64,000 bases of DNA from Saprospiraceae bacterium. GTDB lineage: Bacteria; Bacteroidota; Bacteroidia; Chitinophagales; Saprospiraceae. This document shows, in pieces, positions 44,866 through 53,106 of this stretch (position 1 is its first letter; each line of letters opens with the position of its first letter). Both the position numbers and the translations under genes were made by a program. The stretch lies in assembly GCA_016714025.1 (NCBI GenBank), contig JADJOB010000002.1, positions 1,954,001 to 2,018,000 of the forward strand, read 5' to 3'. The notes below the pieces were generated by a model. That model had not been told where the DNA came from. It made no database searches and saw only the letters and a list, made by a program, of their open reading frames with translations.

Positions 44866-45903
44866 TTAATTATTTATCAATTCAAGTATGCGCGAGGGTA
44901 TTTGGTCCTTTGCCGTAGCTTGATATTCTTCGTAGGTGCAAGGAATCAGTTGATTGGAAAATTCATTGTCCAATAATGGTTCCTCAAACCACCATTTGCC
45001 CGTGTTTTCTGATTTATAGAATTTGATGATGTAATCCAGATTTTTAATTTCAACCAGATATTGGGTAAGGGATTCCCGTTTAATATTTTGGTCTAATTGT
45101 TTGAGATGGCAGCCTTCCCAAAAGTACCATGCCATTTGGGCAACCAAACGAGCCGTAATCCCGTCACGGTCTTCAGATTCATTCCAGGGAGAAATAAAAT
45201 ACATTTTAACCCGATCGCTCATTCCGGCCATTCGGGAGAGGGTAGATGCTTCTTCTGAAAATAAGCCACTTGGGTTTTTAGTGAGATTACCCGGACTTTC
45301 GCTGGATCTGATGGCATTTAAATCAAAATAGATGAATTCCGAACGACGCAAGGGTGGATCAAATGAAGAGGCACTGGCTCTGAATTCACCCGTTCTGTAA
45401 TAATTTATTTTTTCATATTCGAATGCAAGGTGTTGACGTTGAAACGCCAGAAAATTTAGTTCCTTAAGATACGGCGAAGCCATATCCACTGAATCCAAAA
45501 ATCCGGAATGGTCACTGATGCAACTGAGTGTAAAGGGTTCATGAAGTTTTTGCTGTTGGAATTGAATCTCGTGGATTAATTTTAAATCTGCGCCAATAAC
45601 CAGCAGCGTTTTATTTTTGGAGTAGGCAAGATTTAATAAATGGCTTGCACGTTCTGCTTCGGTAAGTGAATTCAAATTAGCTCCATCAGCAATCAGCCTG
45701 TCATCAAAATAAGTAGCAGTAAGCTTGAAAAAATGTTTTTTAAAGCTGGATTCAAATTCAGCTGAACAAAAGTAAACTATGAATTTTGAATTGGCTGCAA
45801 GATGGTAATTTGCATCCTGATTTATCAAAATGTATCCAAGGCTTTGTTGATGAAAATCTGAGACAGAAGAGTCTTTTTGTTGAAAAGCATTGCGGTCCAT
45901 CAT
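44866..45903 (-). CDS. Arginase/formimidoylglutamase-family protein with lost metal ligands
   Basis: About 345 residues. The C-terminal half resembles formimidoylglutamase: FIYFDLNAIRSSESPG, PSGLFSEEASTLSRMAGMSD, FISPWNESEDRDGITARLVA and MAWYFWEG follow the family order. The ligands that hold two Mn2+ are mostly missing: the usual GGxHD is VIGADL, the DAHxD segment is replaced by ISDHSGF, and the DxD is FDLN. Hydrolase activity is therefore unlikely. The frame extends to a TTG at 45927, but that lies in the promoter box; ATG at 45903 (or 45900) is the likely start. It is divergent from the amino-acid dehydrogenase gene. Confidence 0.65.
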   Translation of the reverse strand: MMDRNAFQQKDSSVSDFHQQSLGYILINQDANYHLAANSKFIVYFCSAEFESSFKKHFFKLTATYFDDRLIADGANLNSLTEAERASHLLNLAYSKNKTLLVIGADLKLIHEIQFQQQKLHEPFTLSCISDHSGFLDSVDMASPYLKELNFLAFQRQHLAFEYEKINYYRTGEFRASASSFDPPLRRSEFIYFDLNAIRSSESPGNLTKNPSGLFSEEASTLSRMAGMSDRVKMYFISPWNESEDRDGITARLVAQMAWYFWEGCHLKQLDQNIKRESLTQYLVEIKNLDYIIKFYKSENTGKWWFEEPLLDNEFSNQLIPCTYEEYQATAKDQIPSRILELINN

Positions 45904-45924
45904 GTATAACGAGTTTAATAAACA

Positions 45925-45932
45925 CAAATTTA
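45925..45932 (-). promoter_or_regulatory. -7 promoter element for the arginase-like gene
   Basis: Minus strand reads TAAATTTG, exact TAnnTTTG, giving a start near 45921 and a leader of about 18 bases. Confidence 0.5.
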
Positions 45933-45956
45933 CATATTAAATCTATATTTAATATG
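45933..45956 (+). promoter_or_regulatory. Perfect palindrome between two divergent promoters, candidate operator
   Basis: CATATTAAAT and ATTTAATATG, 10-bp perfect arms around CTAT. It abuts the minus-strand -7 box and ends 8 bases before the plus-strand -7 box, so a dimeric regulator bound here could control both genes. AT-rich, so chance is possible. Confidence 0.5.
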
Positions 45957-45964
45957 AAATGATA

Positions 45965-45972
45965 TAAATTTG
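45965..45972 (+). promoter_or_regulatory. -7 promoter element for the amino-acid dehydrogenase gene
   Basis: TAAATTTG, exact TAnnTTTG, ending only 4 bases before the ATG at 45977. If the start site lies as close to the box as at rnpB, the mRNA would be leaderless. Confidence 0.5.
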
Positions 45973-45976
45973 AATT

Positions 45977-47203
45977 ATGATCAATTTTCTTCAAGATTAT
46001 TTAAACAAACCCGCTGAAATTGTTTTCGAATGGAATGATCCGCAATCAGAGGCAAAGGCTTGGTTGGTAATTAACAGTTTGACCGGTGGAGCGGCTGGTG
46101 GGGGCACCCGTATGCGAAAAGGATTAACCCGCAGAGAGGTTGAAGACCTGGCAAAAACCATGGAAATTAAGTTTAAAGTGTGTGGTCCATCCATCGGAGG
46201 CGCTAAATCAGGAATTGATTTCGATCCTCAGGACCCCCGGAAAGAAGAGGTATTGCAACGATGGTTTACCGCTATTAAGCCCTTATTGTCTAATTATTAC
46301 GGTACTGCCGGAGATCTCAACATTGATGAGCGAAAGGAAGTGAGGCCTTTTCTGTTGGACATGGGCATCAACCATCCACAATTTGGCGTATTGGAAGGAC
46401 ATTTTCATTATCCGGATCATACCAAAAATGAAGTGTTAGAGCAATTGAAAAAAGGCTGTGCCTTGTTGGTGAAATCTGAAAAATTCAACCCCGCTAAAGA
46501 AGCTGCCCTCTATTCAACCATTGACTTAATCACCGGTTACGGGGTATTTCAATCCATCGTAGCATTCTATAAAATATTTAGACAGCAAACGGTAAGCGGC
46601 AAACGGGTTGCTATTCAAGGGTGGGGAAATGTAGGTGCAGCTGCTGGTTGGTATTTATCACAGGCCGGTGCCAGGTTAGTCCTCATTCAGGATAAGGAAG
46701 GATTTATAGTAAACAACCAAGGTTTTGACCAGGAATCTGTCAGCGATTTTATGAATCAAAAAATCAACCACACCATTCAATCAGATCAAAAAAGACCTTC
46801 ATCAGAATTAGATCAGGAATTAGAAAAACTCCAAATTGACCTCTTTATTCCAGCAGCTGCTTCGAAATTGGTCGCTGAATCCAGCTATGATTTGATGAAG
46901 CGAAATGGCCTGGAACTCATCGCCTGCGGAGCAAACGTCCCGTTTAAAGAAGAAGGCTTATTATTTGGGCCCCTGACAGAAAAAATCGACCGCGAGCTCG
47001 CTTTGATTCCAGACTTTATCGCCAATTGTGGGGTTGCCAGGTTGTTCGCCTATTTAATGCAAAAAGGCGTCGAAATCAGTGAAGAAGCTATTTTTCAGGA
47101 CATTGAAAATACTATGCATGCTGCAATCTCCCAACTTTATAAGCAAACGCAACAAGCAGTAAAGTTGTCAGAAAACGCCCTGCGTTATTATGCTAAAAAT
47201 TAA
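45977..47203 (+). CDS. Glu/Leu/Phe/Val dehydrogenase family protein
   Basis: 408 residues. The family oxidatively deaminates an amino acid to the 2-oxo acid with NAD(P)+. The substrate domain has GGAAGGGTRMR, ARxxEDLAKTMEIK-type helix (REVEDLAKTMEIKFKV) and IGGAKSGIDFDP, the segment with the catalytic Lys; GTAGDLNIDE holds the region of the catalytic Asp. The Rossmann domain has VAIQGWGNVGAAAGWYL and later IPAAASKLV and IACGANVPF. The length is near that of Glu dehydrogenases, but GGAKSGI and the loop around it are unusual, so the amino acid is not assigned. Confidence 0.88.
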   Translation: MINFLQDYLNKPAEIVFEWNDPQSEAKAWLVINSLTGGAAGGGTRMRKGLTRREVEDLAKTMEIKFKVCGPSIGGAKSGIDFDPQDPRKEEVLQRWFTAIKPLLSNYYGTAGDLNIDERKEVRPFLLDMGINHPQFGVLEGHFHYPDHTKNEVLEQLKKGCALLVKSEKFNPAKEAALYSTIDLITGYGVFQSIVAFYKIFRQQTVSGKRVAIQGWGNVGAAAGWYLSQAGARLVLIQDKEGFIVNNQGFDQESVSDFMNQKINHTIQSDQKRPSSELDQELEKLQIDLFIPAAASKLVAESSYDLMKRNGLELIACGANVPFKEEGLLFGPLTEKIDRELALIPDFIANCGVARLFAYLMQKGVEISEEAIFQDIENTMHAAISQLYKQTQQAVKLSENALRYYAKN

Positions 47204-47284
47204 TTTAAGTTATTGATTATCAGTTATAAATGCATATATATTAATATTTATATTCAAGCCAACAAAAATGGCTGAATTTTTGCA

Positions 47285-47292
47285 TAGCTTTG
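47285..47292 (+). promoter_or_regulatory. -7 promoter element for the OmpA-family gene
   Basis: TAGCTTTG, exact TAnnTTTG, 46 bases upstream of the ATG in the 135-base gap after the dehydrogenase gene. No -33 at standard spacing. Confidence 0.45.
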
Positions 47293-47338
47293 TTTGGGGT
47301 TTTAGGTGAAGATGAATTTATTAATAAAATCGAGCTAA

Positions 47339-49174
47339 ATGGCTACAAAATTCTACCATGTACTCTTGCTTATCTTATGGGCGAATTTTACGTTCGGTCA
47401 GCAACATGATACCATTCCAGATAGACAGGACAACAGTCTGATCTCTACCTCTGATACGACAGGTACCAATGATGGCTTAACGAAAGTTACAAAATCTAAG
47501 ATCGTATTGGGTAACAGCAATGAAGCTGACTGGAAATCCGGTAAAGCAAAATATCCGCCAAAACCTAAACATATGTGGGAATTAGGCCTTGGAGGAGGGC
47601 ATTACTTTATTCATGGTGACGTGGATCCTAAAATTCCGGGTTATGGTTTATCCCTTCACTTGAGAAGAGCAATCAATTATTCATTTTCATTCAGAGTAGA
47701 TTTCTTTTATGGAACAGCGTTTGGATTAGAGCCACAACCGTATACCAAAGCACTTGAAGTTGAAACATCCGTTTTTCAAGGCTATGGTTCGCAGAATGCC
47801 TGGTTTCCTGCTTACAAAACCCAATATTTCTACGGAGCCATTGAAGGCATTCTTAACATTGGAAATATCCTGTTTCACAAAGACCGCAACAAATGGAATA
47901 GCTATTTGATTTTAGGAGCTGGTCTTGACCATAACAATACAAAATTAGATTTAAGAGATGAGAATGGCAATGTATATACCAATCTGATTTCTTTAAGCGA
48001 ATATTCGGATGCTGCATTTAACACAAGGCAGGGTAGAATAGATATCAAAAAGAAATTAAGAGGACTTTATGACGGTGATTATGAAACACCAGCCTTTAAG
48101 AAAAAGGGAATTTTCCGTTTGAATGATAAGACCAATATTCATCCGATTTTTATTGGAGGTGCAGGGATTTCAAGAAAGATCAACCGGAGAATTAATATCG
48201 CATTAGAGCATCAGGTCCATTTTTCGGATAACGATTATTTGGATGGGATCATTTACCGAAGCGATGTCGATCAGACAACCCAAAATGATTATCAGCACTA
48301 TACCAATTTGAGATTAAATATCAATTTGGGTAAATTTAAAAAGCGGAAAGAACCTCTATATTGGTTAAACCCATTGGATGCTGCATTTACTGATATTGCT
48401 GATTTAAAACGCAGACCCATCTTTGATCCAAAAGATACAGACCAGGATGGAGTCATTGATTTGTTGGATCAAGAAAACGAAACGCCCGCCGGTGCGCCTG
48501 TAGATCCTAAAGGAATCGCATTGGATAGCGACAATGACGGGATTCCGGATCATAAAGATGCAGAACCATTTTCTCCACCTGGATTTCAGGTTAATGACAA
48601 AGGAATCGCTCAGGTGCCAGTGGTGCAACCTGGAATGTCAGAAGATGACGTAAAGCGTATTTTAGATAATCGTTTGGGTGTTCCACCGGGAACCTTTGAC
48701 AGTACCGGAGGTAAAGGATTATTAAGCAACATTGAATGGTTTTTACCTATGATCCATTTTAAATTGGATGAATACTGTATCGATTTAAAATATGTTCCGC
48801 AATTGGCCAGCGTTGCGCATGTAATGCAAACACATCCTTCATTGAAAGTAACAGTTTTTGGACATACGGATATCCGTCATTCAAATGCTTATAACAAAGT
48901 ACTTTCTTACAATCGGGCAAATGAAGCAATTGAATATCTTGTAAATACATTCAACATTCCTCGTACCAGATTTAAATTGATGTATGGAGGTGAAGAAACT
49001 CCTCTTGGAGGGCATAACAAAAACTACAATGTTAATCGTCGGGTTGAATTCAGAATCAGTCAAGCAGACGATACTGAAATGCCTATGCCAGATGGTCCAA
49101 AGGCTGGAGCCTGTCATAAATCATGGAGTCGAAAAGCAGCTCCAGAATCAAAAGAGGCAACCCAAAAGAAATAA
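47339..49174 (+). CDS. OmpA-family outer-membrane protein with calcium-binding repeats
   Basis: 611 residues. A signal peptide (to about FTFGQQ) is followed by a beta-barrel-like domain (WELGLGGGHYFIHGDVDP), then thrombospondin type 3-like Asp-rich repeats (DTDQDGVIDLLDQ, DSDNDGIPDHKD), a linker, and a C-terminal OmpA peptidoglycan-binding domain (VTVFGHTDIRHSNAYN, SYNRANEAIEYL, NVNRRVEFRI). It likely anchors the outer membrane to the cell wall; the barrel may bind ligands. Its 3' end shares a bidirectional terminator with pdhC. Confidence 0.85.
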   Translation: MATKFYHVLLLILWANFTFGQQHDTIPDRQDNSLISTSDTTGTNDGLTKVTKSKIVLGNSNEADWKSGKAKYPPKPKHMWELGLGGGHYFIHGDVDPKIPGYGLSLHLRRAINYSFSFRVDFFYGTAFGLEPQPYTKALEVETSVFQGYGSQNAWFPAYKTQYFYGAIEGILNIGNILFHKDRNKWNSYLILGAGLDHNNTKLDLRDENGNVYTNLISLSEYSDAAFNTRQGRIDIKKKLRGLYDGDYETPAFKKKGIFRLNDKTNIHPIFIGGAGISRKINRRINIALEHQVHFSDNDYLDGIIYRSDVDQTTQNDYQHYTNLRLNINLGKFKKRKEPLYWLNPLDAAFTDIADLKRRPIFDPKDTDQDGVIDLLDQENETPAGAPVDPKGIALDSDNDGIPDHKDAEPFSPPGFQVNDKGIAQVPVVQPGMSEDDVKRILDNRLGVPPGTFDSTGGKGLLSNIEWFLPMIHFKLDEYCIDLKYVPQLASVAHVMQTHPSLKVTVFGHTDIRHSNAYNKVLSYNRANEAIEYLVNTFNIPRTRFKLMYGGEETPLGGHNKNYNVNRRVEFRISQADDTEMPMPDGPKAGACHKSWSRKAAPESKEATQKK

Positions 49175-49189
49175 GGAATTGATTGTTTA

Positions 49190-49223
49190 CAATCAGCATG
49201 CTTTTACAAAAGCATGCTGATTG
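49190..49223 (+). terminator. Bidirectional terminator shared by the OmpA-family gene and pdhC
   Basis: CAATCAGCATGCTTTT and AAAAGCATGCTGATTG form a perfect 16-bp inverted repeat with only AC between. The pdhC stop codon (minus, 49204-49206) lies inside it, so the last pdhC codons form one arm. A/T runs at the tip rather than after the stem make termination strength uncertain. Confidence 0.75.
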
Positions 49224-50427
49224 GATTCTCTAAAATAGTTTTTAAACTTTGTAAAAATTTAGCACCACTTGCTCCATCAACGGCGCGATGGTCGCAGGAT
49301 AAAGTCATCTTCATCCGGTTTGAAATTACCAGATTGTCATTTTTTACAGCAGCTTTCTTTTGTATTGAACCGATTGCTAAAATACAAGCATCCGGTGGAT
49401 TGATAATAGCGGTAAAATGCTCAATGTCAAACATTCCTAAATTAGAAATCGTAAAAGTGTTTCCTTGCATTTCATCCAGGTTCAGTTTGCGTTCTTTAGC
49501 ACGTGTTGCTTTGTCTTGAATTTCATCCTTAATGTGGGTCAATGTTTTTTGATCTGTATTACGGACAACAGGCACTACCAATCCATCTTCAATAGCAACT
49601 GCAATTCCAATATGGATGTCGTTATGGTAAATCATTTTATCATTCGTCCAGGAAACATTTACAGCTAAATTGGAGCGTAATGCAATCGCACATGCTTTTA
49701 CAATTAAGTCGTTGTAAGATATTTTTTGAGGAGAAACTGCATTTAATTGATTGCGAGCTTCAACACAAGCATCCATATCGACTTCAGTGGTTAAATAAAA
49801 ATGAGGAGCAGTAAATTTGCTTTCTGAAAGTCGTCTTGCGATCGTTTTCCTCATTTGGCTATTTATAACTTCCCGGTCGCCTTGTTGAGCTGGTGCTACG
49901 TAGGATGTGGAGAGACCAGGTTTAGCGACTTGGTTTGCCAAATTTTCTACATCTCTTTTGACGATGCGACCTTGTTCGCCAGAACCACTTAGATGTTCCA
50001 GACTAAGGCCTTTCTCTTTGGCCAATGATTTTGCCAGTGGAGATGCTTTAATTCGGGTATCTGTAGGTTCTGGGGGCATTGTCTGGCTTTCAGCAGGTGC
50101 TACAGCTGCTTGAGGTTCCGGTGATTTGGAAGCCGCCTGAGGTTCGCTGGAAACTTGTTTCGAGCCCCCAAGGAGATCATCAAAGTTTTCTCCTTTTTGT
50201 CCAATAATAGCAATGATTCCATCAACGGGTACCGCCCCTTCATTCACTGCAATGTGCAACAATACACCATCCTGATAGGCTTCCAGATCCATAGTGGCTT
50301 TATCAGTTTCCACTTCTGCCAAAATATCACCTGGTTTTACGGTGTCTCCGACTTTTTTATTCCATGTTTTAATAAATCCTTCTTGCATGGTATCAGAAAG
50401 TCGGGGCATCTTTATTGCAATAGCCAT
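49204..50427 (-). CDS. pdhC: Pyruvate dehydrogenase E2 (dihydrolipoamide acetyltransferase)
   Basis: 407 residues. E2 of the pyruvate dehydrogenase complex moves the acetyl group from lipoyl to CoA. One lipoyl domain has Lys43 in VETDKATMDLEAY; a Pro/Ala/Ser/Glu-rich linker leads to the E3/E1-binding segment (IKASPLAKSLAKEKGL, SGSGEQGRIVKRDVEN), then the catalytic domain with His380 in CDHRAVDG near the C-terminus. Bacteroidota E2 usually has one or two lipoyl domains; one here is short. E1 and E3 genes are not in the window. A related branched-chain 2-oxo acid E2 cannot be fully excluded. Confidence 0.85.
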   Translation of the reverse strand: MAIAIKMPRLSDTMQEGFIKTWNKKVGDTVKPGDILAEVETDKATMDLEAYQDGVLLHIAVNEGAVPVDGIIAIIGQKGENFDDLLGGSKQVSSEPQAASKSPEPQAAVAPAESQTMPPEPTDTRIKASPLAKSLAKEKGLSLEHLSGSGEQGRIVKRDVENLANQVAKPGLSTSYVAPAQQGDREVINSQMRKTIARRLSESKFTAPHFYLTTEVDMDACVEARNQLNAVSPQKISYNDLIVKACAIALRSNLAVNVSWTNDKMIYHNDIHIGIAVAIEDGLVVPVVRNTDQKTLTHIKDEIQDKATRAKERKLNLDEMQGNTFTISNLGMFDIEHFTAIINPPDACILAIGSIQKKAAVKNDNLVISNRMKMTLSCDHRAVDGASGAKFLQSLKTILENPISMLL

Positions 50428-50433
50428 CTTTTG

Positions 50434-50441
50434 TAATTTTG
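50434..50441 (+). promoter_or_regulatory. Possible -7 element upstream of recR
   Basis: TAATTTTG, exact TAnnTTTG on the plus strand, about 109 bases before the recR ATG. A nearer 7/8 match (TAATTTTA, 50538-50545) is an alternative. Confidence 0.25.
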
Positions 50442-50468
50442 CGTAAAATTAATCTATTCGGTTGTTTT

Positions 50469-50476
50469 CAAAGATA
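50469..50476 (-). promoter_or_regulatory. -7 promoter element for pdhC
   Basis: Minus strand reads TATCTTTG, exact TAnnTTTG, about 41 bases upstream of the pdhC ATG in the divergent gap with recR. Confidence 0.5.
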
Positions 50477-50549
50477 AACCGCAACGATTCTAAATATAAA
50501 GATTCATAATCAATCGTTTATAGTTGAATAAATTCTATAATTTTAACGC

Positions 50550-51161
50550 ATGAATTCAATCTCGAAAATTGTGGATGAGGCTGTAGCCGCATTCAGTACC
50601 CTGCCCGGAATTGGAAAAAAGTCAGCCCTTCGCATGGTTTTACATCTGGCGCAACAAGACAAAAAAAAGCTGGAAGATTTGTATGTAGCGGTAAAGAATA
50701 TGTCGGAAAAACTGATTCGCTGTAAACAATGTTTTGCCTATTCGGATTCAGAATTATGTACGATTTGTAGCGATCCGGTTCGAAATCAACAGACCATTTG
50801 TGTAATTGAATCGATACGGGATTTATTTGCTATTGAAGAATTGCAACAATTCAGAGGCGTTTATCACGTTTTAGGAGGATTAATTTCTCCAATTGATGGT
50901 ATGGGACCTGAAAATTTAACGATACATTCTTTGTTTAAGCGAATTGAAAATCAACCCATCACTGAATTGATCTTTGCAATACGACCGACGATTGAAGGGG
51001 ATACCACTTCCTACTACATTACCAGACACCTAAACAATCCAACATTGAAAATTAGTATGCTTGCCCGGGGTGTTTCATTTGGGTCGGAATTAGAATATGC
51101 CGATGAACTTACTTTAAGTCGTTCGTTACTCAATCGCACGCCCTATATTATTAGTGAATAA
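50550..51161 (+). CDS. recR: Recombination protein RecR
   Basis: 203 residues, standard. RecR acts with RecO and RecF to load RecA on gapped DNA. The helix-hairpin-helix FSTLPGIGKKSALRM is at the N-terminus, the C4 zinc site is Cys58, Cys61, Cys70 and Cys73, and the Toprim domain starts at about residue 80 (CVIESIRDLFAIEE). The end YEYADELTLSRSLLNR-type segment (LEYADELTLSRSL) is typical. Its stop overlaps the GTG start of the next gene. Confidence 0.96.
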   Translation: MNSISKIVDEAVAAFSTLPGIGKKSALRMVLHLAQQDKKKLEDLYVAVKNMSEKLIRCKQCFAYSDSELCTICSDPVRNQQTICVIESIRDLFAIEELQQFRGVYHVLGGLISPIDGMGPENLTIHSLFKRIENQPITELIFAIRPTIEGDTTSYYITRHLNNPTLKISMLARGVSFGSELEYADELTLSRSLLNRTPYIISE

Positions 51162-53106
51162 GCCAAGCGTGAACTTAAGTATCCTCATTGTAAACTATAA
51201 TGTTCGACATTTTTTAGAACAATGTTTGACTTCGGTTGAGAAAGCCATCCGTAATGTCGATGCAGAAATTATTGTAGTAGACAATGCAAGTGTCGATGAT
51301 TCTTTGGATATGTTGAGAAAGCAGTTTCCTAAAGTTAAAGTCATTGCTTCAAAAATAAATTTAGGATTTGCTAAGGCCAATAATTTAGCAGCAAGTCATG
51401 CACAGGGTGAATATATCCTTGCGTTAAATCCGGATACGGTTGTCGAAGAAGATTGCTTTACCAAATGTCTTCAATTTTTTAAGTCGCATCCTAAAGCAGG
51501 TGGACTTGGAGTACGGATGATCGATGGTTCTGGAAAATTTTTACCTGAATCCAAAAGAGGATTCCCAGGGTTTTGGGCAGCATTTTGCAAGATGACTGGA
51601 ATTTATAAATTGTTTCCGTCAAGCGCGCTCTTTAATCAATATTACCAAGGGCATTTATTGGAACATGAATCAAACAAGGTACCCGTTTTATCTGGTGCAT
51701 TTATGATGTTACCAAAAACTGTTTGGGATCAGGTTAATGGTTTTGATGAAGATTATTTTATGTATGGTGAAGACATTGATTTATCATATAAAATCGAACA
51801 AAACGGTTACGACAATTATTATTGCGCAGATACTAGCATCATTCATTATAAAGGAGAAAGTACCAGCAAAGGAAGCTTGAATTATGTGATTGCATTTTAT
51901 AAAGCCATGATCATCTTTGCCAGGAAACATTTTAATAAATCCAATCGGTGGGCCCTTGTAACTATGCTTACCATGATCTTAGGAACCAAAGCATTTATTA
52001 CGCTTATTAAAAATTATCTTGCTACAATTCAGGTAGTTTTATTAGATGCTACCGTATTAAGTGTTGGCTTTTATCTGATTCGACATTATTGGGCAAAATA
52101 CTATCATGGCGATATTCATTATTTTAATAGTCCGGCAATACTTGTAAATACAGCCTTGTTTGTTTTGATTTGGATTGCTTGTTTTTATTTTCAGGGTGTT
52201 TATGAAAAGAAATATGCTTTAAAGGATTTATTAATTGCTGCAATTTGGGGATTTATCCTTAACCTGAGCCTGTATGCCTTATTTCCTGAAGACTGGCGCG
52301 CATCCAGAATGTTGTTGGTCTTGTCGTTCTTATGGGTTATTTTGTATGCAGTATTGAGCCGCTTGGTCTTCAACAGGCTCATAAGAAAATCCTGGATGAT
52401 TGGAACCGCAAAAGCAAAACATGTCTTGGTAATAGGGGATGTTCAGGAATTAGAGAAAGTAAAATTTCTGATGCAAAAGACAGAACATACAGATCAGTTT
52501 CAATTAATTTCTGTTGAACAGCTATCGCAAATGGGAACAGAGCAATGGAAAGATTATATTCGAATTCATGGAATTCAAGAACTGGTTTTTTGTCAAAGTA
52601 AAATGGAGTGGAAGCACATCTTATCTTTTATGTCGAACATGAAGGATTTGATTAATTACAAAATCATGACAGCATCCGGATCGGGCATCATAAGCAGTCC
52701 TTCAAAAAACAATCAAGGTGAAATTTTATCTTTGGAATTGGAGTACAATTTATCTAAACCCGTTTATTTGAGACAAAAACGTTTGTTCGATATTTGGTTT
52801 TCAATTATGTTGATGATATTTTCCTGGATGGTTATTTTTATTTTTAAAAACAAAAGACAATTTTTAAAAAATATAAGTTCGGTAATTTTAGGAAAGCGAA
52901 CCTGGGTGTCATACCAACAAAGTCCTGAGCCTTTGGATAATTTGCCGGTGATTAAACCCGGTATCTTAGTGCCTATCCATAACAATGAGCGCATTGTGAT
53001 CAAAGAATTAGAGGCACAATTATTGAGTATGTATGCATGGAATTACTCAGTTTGGAACGATCTCGATATTTGTTTGCGTAATTTTCATAAATTAGATCAA
53101 CATTAA
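51154..53106 (+). CDS. GT2 glycosyltransferase fused to a phosphoglycosyltransferase-like membrane module
   Basis: About 650 residues. The first 290 form a GT2 domain: NLSILIVNYNVRHFLEQ, VVDNASVDDSLD, ALNPDTVVEED (DxD-like) and DEDYFMYGEDIDLSYK. Helices between about 270 and 425 and a CoA_binding_3-like stretch (HVLVIGDVQELEK) resemble the front half of WbaP-type polyprenyl-phosphate glycosylphosphotransferases. The C-terminus has KRLFDIWFSIMLMIF and LPVIKPGI but lacks the basic KFRSM and DE catalytic region, so this half looks inactive. It probably builds envelope glycans at the inner membrane. Start GTG at 51154 overlaps recR by 8 bases; GTG at 51169 is an alternative. Confidence 0.75.
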   Translation: MNKPSVNLSILIVNYNVRHFLEQCLTSVEKAIRNVDAEIIVVDNASVDDSLDMLRKQFPKVKVIASKINLGFAKANNLAASHAQGEYILALNPDTVVEEDCFTKCLQFFKSHPKAGGLGVRMIDGSGKFLPESKRGFPGFWAAFCKMTGIYKLFPSSALFNQYYQGHLLEHESNKVPVLSGAFMMLPKTVWDQVNGFDEDYFMYGEDIDLSYKIEQNGYDNYYCADTSIIHYKGESTSKGSLNYVIAFYKAMIIFARKHFNKSNRWALVTMLTMILGTKAFITLIKNYLATIQVVLLDATVLSVGFYLIRHYWAKYYHGDIHYFNSPAILVNTALFVLIWIACFYFQGVYEKKYALKDLLIAAIWGFILNLSLYALFPEDWRASRMLLVLSFLWVILYAVLSRLVFNRLIRKSWMIGTAKAKHVLVIGDVQELEKVKFLMQKTEHTDQFQLISVEQLSQMGTEQWKDYIRIHGIQELVFCQSKMEWKHILSFMSNMKDLINYKIMTASGSGIISSPSKNNQGEILSLELEYNLSKPVYLRQKRLFDIWFSIMLMIFSWMVIFIFKNKRQFLKNISSVILGKRTWVSYQQSPEPLDNLPVIKPGILVPIHNNERIVIKELEAQLLSMYAWNYSVWNDLDICLRNFHKLDQH

